DNA from: Candidatus Parcubacteria bacterium
GTDB taxonomy: Bacteria > Patescibacteriota > Patescibacteriia > UBA1558 > GWA2-36-10
DNA: 10,536 bases
Direction: 5' to 3'
NCBI GenBank assembly: GCA_030632225.1
Contig: DAOVVF010000009.1
Location: 1-10,536 of the forward strand
In this document: positions 7,370-10,536 of the stretch, in pieces
Numbering within the stretch: the stretch's first letter is position 1
Layout of the letters: the number at the start of each line of letters is the position of its first letter
Program-made: the position numbers and the translations under genes
Notes under the pieces: generated by a model
What the model was told of the DNA's origin: nothing
The model's database searches: none
Seen by the model: only the letters and a program-made list of their open reading frames with translations

Positions 7370-8051
7370 GGTAAAAAAATTTGTGGTTGACAAAAATAGA
7401 TACCTAAAAGCACAGAAAATCCAAGAAGTGATTAAAGACTACAATAAAAAAGAATTAGAAGGCTTAAGAATTTTAGATATTGGAACTGGCAACGGAGAGA
7501 TTGCTGATTTTTTTAGTAATAAAAATCAAGTATATTCTGTGGATGTTATAGATCAAAGAAAAAATAAGAATGAAAAAATTATTTTTAAAATAGTACAATC
7601 AGAAGTATTGCCATTTAATAACAATTTCTTTGATATAATTATATCTAATCATACTATTGAACACTTGCCTTGCTCTACAAAACACCTAGCAGAAGTACAT
7701 AGAGTTTTAAATTCTGAAGGAATTATCTATTTAGCTACTCCTAATAGACTATTTCCATGGGAAACACATTATAATATGTTTCTTTTACATTATTTCCCCT
7801 TAAGTTTCTTTCACTTGATACTTAAGTTTTTTAAAAAATATAAGGAAGATATATATTTACTTTCTTATTTTCAATTAAAAAAATTAATTAAGTATTCTAA
7901 CTTTCAATTTAAAGAATATACTCCCTATATTTTAAAATATCCTGATAAATATTTTTTTAATTTGAAGTTTATGAGATTCTTTCCGCTAAATCTACTAGAT
8001 AAATTAAACTTCATATCTCAAACTAATATTTTTATACTAAAGAAAAGATAA
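7359..8051 (+). CDS. Class I SAM-dependent methyltransferase (Methyltransf_11 type)
   Basis: A 230-residue Rossmann-fold methyltransferase. Motif I is RILDIGTGNGE (37-47), the acidic ribose-binding residue is probably Asp62 in YSVDVID (59-65), and the Methyltransf_11 elements are EVLPFNNNFFDIIISNHTIEHL (82-103, with LPF and the NHTIEHL block) and EVHRVLNSEGIIYLATPN (112-129). The C-terminal 100 residues are rich in Phe, Tyr, Lys and Leu and may form a membrane-facing or acceptor-binding part. It begins inside the last codons of the GT4 gene (11-bp overlap), so it is the third gene of the operon. The context suggests it methylates a sugar or lipid-linked glycan, for instance as a capping step; this is inference. 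A small-molecule or quinone methyltransferase is possible but less consistent with the neighbours. An apparent strong promoter begins only 5 bp after its stop. Confidence 0.87.
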   Translation: MNAKVKKFVVDKNRYLKAQKIQEVIKDYNKKELEGLRILDIGTGNGEIADFFSNKNQVYSVDVIDQRKNKNEKIIFKIVQSEVLPFNNNFFDIIISNHTIEHLPCSTKHLAEVHRVLNSEGIIYLATPNRLFPWETHYNMFLLHYFPLSFFHLILKFFKKYKEDIYLLSYFQLKKLIKYSNFQFKEYTPYILKYPDKYFFNLKFMRFFPLNLLDKLNFISQTNIFILKKR

Positions 8052-8056
8052 AAAAC

Positions 8057-8085
8057 TTGATTTTTATTAAAATATATGCTATAAT
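8057..8085 (+). promoter_or_regulatory. Strong extended -10 promoter with no downstream gene on its strand
   Basis: TTGATT (8057-8062), an exact 17-bp spacer, and a perfect TATAAT (8080-8085) preceded by TGC (8077-8079), the extended -10 element. This is the best promoter in the window. Predicted start is about 8092. No ORF follows on the plus strand before the terminator at 8258-8307, which points to a non-coding transcript. Confidence 0.68.
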
Positions 8086-8144
8086 ACTAATATCATATAG
8101 TTCTCTCCAATAAATTCTTTAAAATAAAATTATTAAAATCAACT

Positions 8145-8166
8145 AAAAAGTGCTCTGAAAAAGCAC
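8145..8166 (-). terminator. Weak intrinsic terminator for queH-queA
   Basis: Read on the minus strand, GTGCT (8166-8162), loop TTTTCAG, AGCAC (8154-8150) is followed by TTTTT (8149-8145). The stem can extend past one mismatch by two A-T pairs. It lies about 120 nt beyond the queA stop. The 5-bp stem is short, so it may be only a modest terminator; the same hairpin folds in the opposite-strand RNA. Confidence 0.4.
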
Positions 8167-8257
8167 ATTCAAGTAAGAAAAATAAATAGTTGGTTTAATA
8201 ACCTATTTAAAGACAAAAATCGTACAATACAAAAGCAAAAATGAACACAGAGGTCTA

Positions 8258-8307
8258 AGAGACTCTATTTATCCTCCTTGGGGCAGGTTTAATGGGGTCT
8301 CTTTTTT
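8258..8307 (+). terminator. Intrinsic terminator, plus strand
   Basis: AGAGACTC (8258-8265) pairs with GGGTCTCT (8295-8302). The stem continues with T·G, A-T, T-A, T-A and, after two T/T mismatches, CCT (8273-8275) / AGG (8285-8287); the loop is 9 nt. Six Ts (8302-8307) follow. Two pairs are G·U on plus but would be C/A mismatches on minus, and there is no minus T-run, so it works rightward. Its 3' arm lies in the last codons of queA. Confidence 0.72.
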
Positions 8308-9323
8308 ATATACATAGCATCGCCAAAGGAATAGAATCTGTATTTCTGCTTAATAGCTTTCTGATAAGTATCTAAAATTAACTTTCTACCTGCTAAAGCA
8401 GAAATCATAAACAGTAAAGAACTCTTTGATAGATGAAAGTTAGTAATCAAGTCATTAACAAATTTAAATTTGTAACTAGGGTAGATATAGATACCTACCC
8501 ACTTACTGCCTGAATTTAATTTTCCTTTAGCACTAAAAGCTTCTAAAGCTCTAGCAGTAGTTGTTCCGACAGTTATTATATTCTTACCTTGTGATTTTAA
8601 TTTGTTTAACTCTCTAGCAGTCTTAATATCAATACTAGCCCACTCATGATGAATCTTATGCTTAGTAATATCATCTACTGTGACTGGTTCAAAGGTACCT
8701 AGTCCTATATGCAAAATAATTTTAAAAATCTTTACACCTTTAGCTTTTAACTTTGCTATCAGCTGAGGACTAAAGTGTAAACCAGCAGTTGGTGCTGCTA
8801 CTGACCCCTTACTCTTAGCGTAGACTGTCTGGTATCTTTGTCTAACTGACTGGCTATCTTTGGTCTTTATATACGGCGGAATTGGTGTACAACCAATTTG
8901 TTCAATAATTCTGTCCAGCTCTTTGCCAGACTTGTTAAACTTAATTTGCCACACTTTAGCATCTATATCTTTGACTATAGTTGCTTCCAATTTTTTCTTG
9001 AAATAAATCTTGTCTTTTACTTTTAAATTACGTCCGCCAATCATTACTTGCCAGGTATTACTATTAACTTTTTCTGTTAACAATATTTCTATCTTACCGC
9101 CTGTTAATTTTTTTCCAAACAACCTAGCTGGTATAACTTTAGTTTGATTAACAACCAATACATCGTTACTAGTTAAAATATTTTCTAAATCAGTAAAGTG
9201 TTTATGCTGAACTTTTTTTGTTTTAACATCTAAAATTAACAACTTAGATTTATCACGTTGCTTAAGTGGTTTTTGAGCAATTAACTTTGCTGGTAGATTA
9301 TAATTAAATAAATTAAGTTTCAT
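8289..9323 (-). CDS. queA: S-adenosylmethionine:tRNA ribosyltransferase-isomerase QueA
   Basis: Transfers and isomerises the ribosyl part of SAM onto preQ1 in the wobble position of tRNAs with GUN anticodons, forming epoxyqueuosine. At 344 residues it is close to E. coli QueA (356). Family motifs are FNYNLPAKLIAQKPLKQRD (6-24), NQTKVIPARLFG (59-70), SVAAPTAGLHFS (174-185), HIGLGTFEPV (205-214), GTTTARALE (253-261), TNFHLSKSSLLF (294-305) and FYSFGDAM (330-337). A longer frame would start at 9389, but the extra 22 residues only read through queH. ATG 9323 gives the canonical N-terminus and overlaps the queH end by 11 bp (ATGAAACTTAA), so translation is coupled to queH. The last residues KKRPH extend a little past the usual end and are encoded by the 3' arm of the opposite-strand terminator. 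Identification is secure. Confidence 0.97.
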   Translation of the reverse strand: MKLNLFNYNLPAKLIAQKPLKQRDKSKLLILDVKTKKVQHKHFTDLENILTSNDVLVVNQTKVIPARLFGKKLTGGKIEILLTEKVNSNTWQVMIGGRNLKVKDKIYFKKKLEATIVKDIDAKVWQIKFNKSGKELDRIIEQIGCTPIPPYIKTKDSQSVRQRYQTVYAKSKGSVAAPTAGLHFSPQLIAKLKAKGVKIFKIILHIGLGTFEPVTVDDITKHKIHHEWASIDIKTARELNKLKSQGKNIITVGTTTARALEAFSAKGKLNSGSKWVGIYIYPSYKFKFVNDLITNFHLSKSSLLFMISALAGRKLILDTYQKAIKQKYRFYSFGDAMYIKKRPH

Positions 9324-9855
9324 TTTTTTGTGAATAAATACAACCACAATAATTTTGACGATAGAAGTTTTCTTGTTTAGACATATCACATGCTATTTTA
9401 AAACCATTGTTCTTTTTCCAGTCTTTGTCTAAAAAAGGAACTTTATATTGTTTAGCTAACTTGTTAGCAATACTATTTATCTTTTTAATATCCTTATGAG
9501 GGCTAATAGATAATGTAGCAGCCCAATAATCATAATTATCTTGTTTAGCTTTCTCTGCAGTTTTGCCTAATCTTAGCTCAAAACAAATATCACATCTTTT
9601 ACCCTTTTCTGGCTCTTTTTCTAAACCTTTAATTCTATTAAACCAATCTTTAGTATTATATTCTCCTTCAACAAACTCTACCTTTATCTTATCTAAATAC
9701 TTTTTTATTTCATCTCTTCTAGCTAAATACTCTTTTCTTGGATGTATATTAGGATTAAAAAAATAAACAGTTACCTCATAATCTTTTGATAACTGCTCAA
9801 CAACATAAATAGAACATGGTCCACAACAAGTGTGTAATAGTAATTTAGACTTCAT
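9313..9855 (-). CDS. queH: Epoxyqueuosine reductase QueH
   Basis: Reduces epoxyqueuosine to queuosine in tRNA, the last step of the pathway. QueH (formerly DUF208) is a non-homologous replacement for cobalamin-dependent QueG and uses an iron-sulfur cluster with a further metal site. The 180-residue protein has the N-terminal HTCCGPCS (8-15, Cys10, Cys11 and Cys14), NPNIHPRKEY (34-43), KRCDIC (86-91, Cys88 and Cys91), a conserved SISPHKD (116-122) and a C-terminal YCGCIYS (169-175, Cys170 and Cys172); Cys156 lies in between. All expected cysteines are present, so it should be functional. It directly precedes queA, which makes its substrate, with an 11-bp overlap, so the two consecutive enzymes form one translational unit. 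The ATG at 9855 gives the canonical start just before the CCGPC motif. A GT-C gene ends 5 bp upstream, so all three may be co-transcribed. Confidence 0.95.
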   Translation of the reverse strand: MKSKLLLHTCCGPCSIYVVEQLSKDYEVTVYFFNPNIHPRKEYLARRDEIKKYLDKIKVEFVEGEYNTKDWFNRIKGLEKEPEKGKRCDICFELRLGKTAEKAKQDNYDYWAATLSISPHKDIKKINSIANKLAKQYKVPFLDKDWKKNNGFKIACDMSKQENFYRQNYCGCIYSQKNET

Positions 9856-9860
9856 ATATA

Positions 9861-10536
9861 CTAAAACAGCTGTTTTATTAATTTTTTATACACTTTATAG
9901 CCTAATATCCACAGTCCTATACCAGATAATGCGATAATACTGGGCATTAAAGCTACTCCATATCTAGGCTCTACATGTAAAGGTAAATAAATAATAGTTA
10001 AATAAAGAAACAATAGTAATATAGGGAGCATTAATTTCAATCTTTTTTTAGAACAAAAAACAAAAGCTGGTATAGCTAGTATAAAATAGGCTATAAACCA
10101 AAGGCCGGATGCTTCTGGATAAACATAAAACTGCACATAGTCCTGATACCATAAGCGTGGTATTTTACTAAACCAGTTCTTAAACACTGGCCAAGTATTA
10201 GTCTTTATCTTGGTTAAAGCTAGATTTATAAACTGATTCTCAGCCTCCTTAATACCTATACTATTAGACTTTGCTGCATATTCATCAGTCAAAGACTCTA
10301 CAATCTTTCTTTCTTCTTTGCTGTCAAAAGCACTATCAGGATATTTTCTCCAACCCAACCATTCACTCCACCCTGCTTCATAAGTGCCAATAAATAAACT
10401 ATAGCCTACACCTCCGATACTAACTGGTATAAACTCATCAAAAACTACGTAATTACGTATAGTCCATGGAGAGATAATAGCTACTAAACTGATTGAAAGA
10501 ATAATAGATTTAATAATAGCTTTTTTAAGATAATGA
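9861..10536 (-). CDS. GT-C type membrane glycosyltransferase (ArnT/PMT_2-like), C-terminal part
   Basis: The frame stays open from the right edge of the window to TAG at 9861, showing the last 224 residues; the N-terminus with the catalytic acidic motif lies outside. A TTG at 10358 is an internal leucine, not the start. Visible features fit bacterial polyprenyl-phosphate-dependent GT-C enzymes: a membrane helix ending in ISPWTIRNYVVFDEFIPVS (21-39), which matches the common PWTIRNY...P(V/I)S element of this group, then GGVGYSLFIG (41-50), a soluble loop of about 80 residues, two hydrophobic segments, HVEPRYGVALMPS with the typical PRY element, a final membrane helix and a basic tail. It is a different protein from the one at 3541-5247. 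It ends 5 bp before queH, suggesting co-transcription without a functional link. The substrate is unknown. Confidence 0.75.
   Translation of the reverse strand, partial: HYLKKAIIKSIILSISLVAIISPWTIRNYVVFDEFIPVSIGGVGYSLFIGTYEAGWSEWLGWRKYPDSAFDSKEERKIVESLTDEYAAKSNSIGIKEAENQFINLALTKIKTNTWPVFKNWFSKIPRLWYQDYVQFYVYPEASGLWFIAYFILAIPAFVFCSKKRLKLMLPILLLFLYLTIIYLPLHVEPRYGVALMPSIIALSGIGLWILGYKVYKKLIKQLF
9862..9877. repeat. 16-bp perfect palindrome before queH
   Basis: TAAAACAGCTGTTTTA is self-complementary over its full length. It spans the stop codon of the upstream GT-C gene and ends 6 bp before the queH ATG. It could be an operator for a dimeric regulator, a small hairpin in the message (5-bp stem, AGCT loop), or chance in AT-rich DNA. 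Confidence 0.45.

Larger units (their letters stand above)
8092..8307 (+). ncRNA. Candidate small structured RNA, unknown family
   Basis: The start is inferred from the strong promoter at 8057-8085, the end from the terminator T-run at 8302-8307, giving about 216 nt. No ORF longer than a few codons is present. Predicted helices by eye: a long-range stem 8131-8144 / 8188-8200 (13 pairs, one G·U, one bulged A) enclosing a GTGCT/AGCAC hairpin (8150-8166); an alternative hairpin TAAATA (8183-8188) plus GGTT / AACC plus TATTTA (to 8209) that competes with the long stem; and the long terminator hairpin. G·U pairs in two helices support plus-strand RNA. The terminator hairpin contains CCUCCUU (8273-8279), matching the anti-Shine-Dalgarno sequence of 16S rRNA. 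Hallmarks of tmRNA, SRP RNA and RNase P RNA are absent; 6S RNA cannot be excluded. It lies antisense to the likely 3' untranslated region of queA. It could also be a 3' tail of the glycosyltransferase operon. Confidence 0.5.

Noticed and set aside
8241..8258. Five-codon frame MNTEV as a leader peptide for attenuation before the terminator
   Set aside because: No gene lies downstream on the plus strand to be attenuated, and there is no ribosome binding site or run of regulatory codons.
8273..8279. AAGGAGG on minus as a ribosome binding site
   Set aside because: No start codon follows at a usable distance on the minus strand; the sequence is better explained as part of the plus-strand terminator hairpin.
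8092..8307. Candidate RNA as tmRNA, SRP RNA, RNase P RNA or T-box leader
   Set aside because: No tRNA-like ends or tag frame, no GGAAGG/AGCA SRP tip, no GAGGAAAGUC P RNA core, no UGGNACCGCGG-like T-box and no downstream gene. 6S RNA was not excluded but not supported.
9563..9766. 67-residue frame on plus inside queH
   Set aside because: Antisense shadow of the conserved queH cysteine region; serine/leucine-rich translation without recognisable features.
1..10536. CRISPR arrays, insertion sequences, tRNA genes, attachment sites
   Set aside because: No regularly spaced repeats, transposase frames, terminal inverted repeats, tRNA cloverleaf or tRNA-end duplications were seen on either strand.

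Overview
This window is AT-rich (roughly one-third GC by eye), tightly packed bacterial DNA. Several features suggest a member of the Candidate Phyla Radiation (Patescibacteria) or a similarly reduced lineage. Genes overlap by 8-11 bp, intergenic gaps are tiny, no gene start that can be inspected has a Shine-Dalgarno sequence, and housekeeping genes sit next to glycosyltransferases. This placement is an inference; no rRNA or other marker in the window settles it. The standard code fits: all genes are open and end in TAA or TAG, except one TGA at a suspicious uvrD end.

Layout, left to right. (1) A partial unknown gene on + runs in from the left edge and collides tail-to-tail with a UvrD/PcrA-type helicase on - that carries a C-terminal topoisomerase-type zinc ribbon. 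(2) A very compact divergent promoter region, with overlapping -35 boxes, drives uvrD leftward and ychF rightward. (3) ychF ends with its stop codon interlocked with that of a convergent GT-C-type membrane glycosyltransferase. The ychF terminator appears to lie inside the coding region of that convergent gene. (4) A 63-bp divergent region separates the GT-C gene from a three-gene + operon: GT2 polyprenyl-phosphate-type glycosyltransferase, GT4 glycosyltransferase, SAM methyltransferase. Together these four genes look like a small envelope-glycan assembly locus. (5) A 237-bp non-coding gap begins with a near-consensus extended -10 promoter directly after the methyltransferase stop and ends in a + strand intrinsic terminator. 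It contains no ORF and is best explained as an undescribed structured small RNA of about 216 nt. (6) On -, queH and queA overlap by 11 bp and encode consecutive late enzymes of queuosine tRNA modification. Upstream of them, separated by 5 bp and a 16-bp perfect palindrome, is the 3' part of a second GT-C-type membrane protein that runs off the right edge.

The most interesting signals are the orphan-promoter small RNA, with a CCUCCUU anti-Shine-Dalgarno-like stretch in its terminator hairpin, and the repeated pattern of transcripts ending inside the convergent neighbour. The apparent recombination-type junction at the uvrD 3' end is also worth a look.
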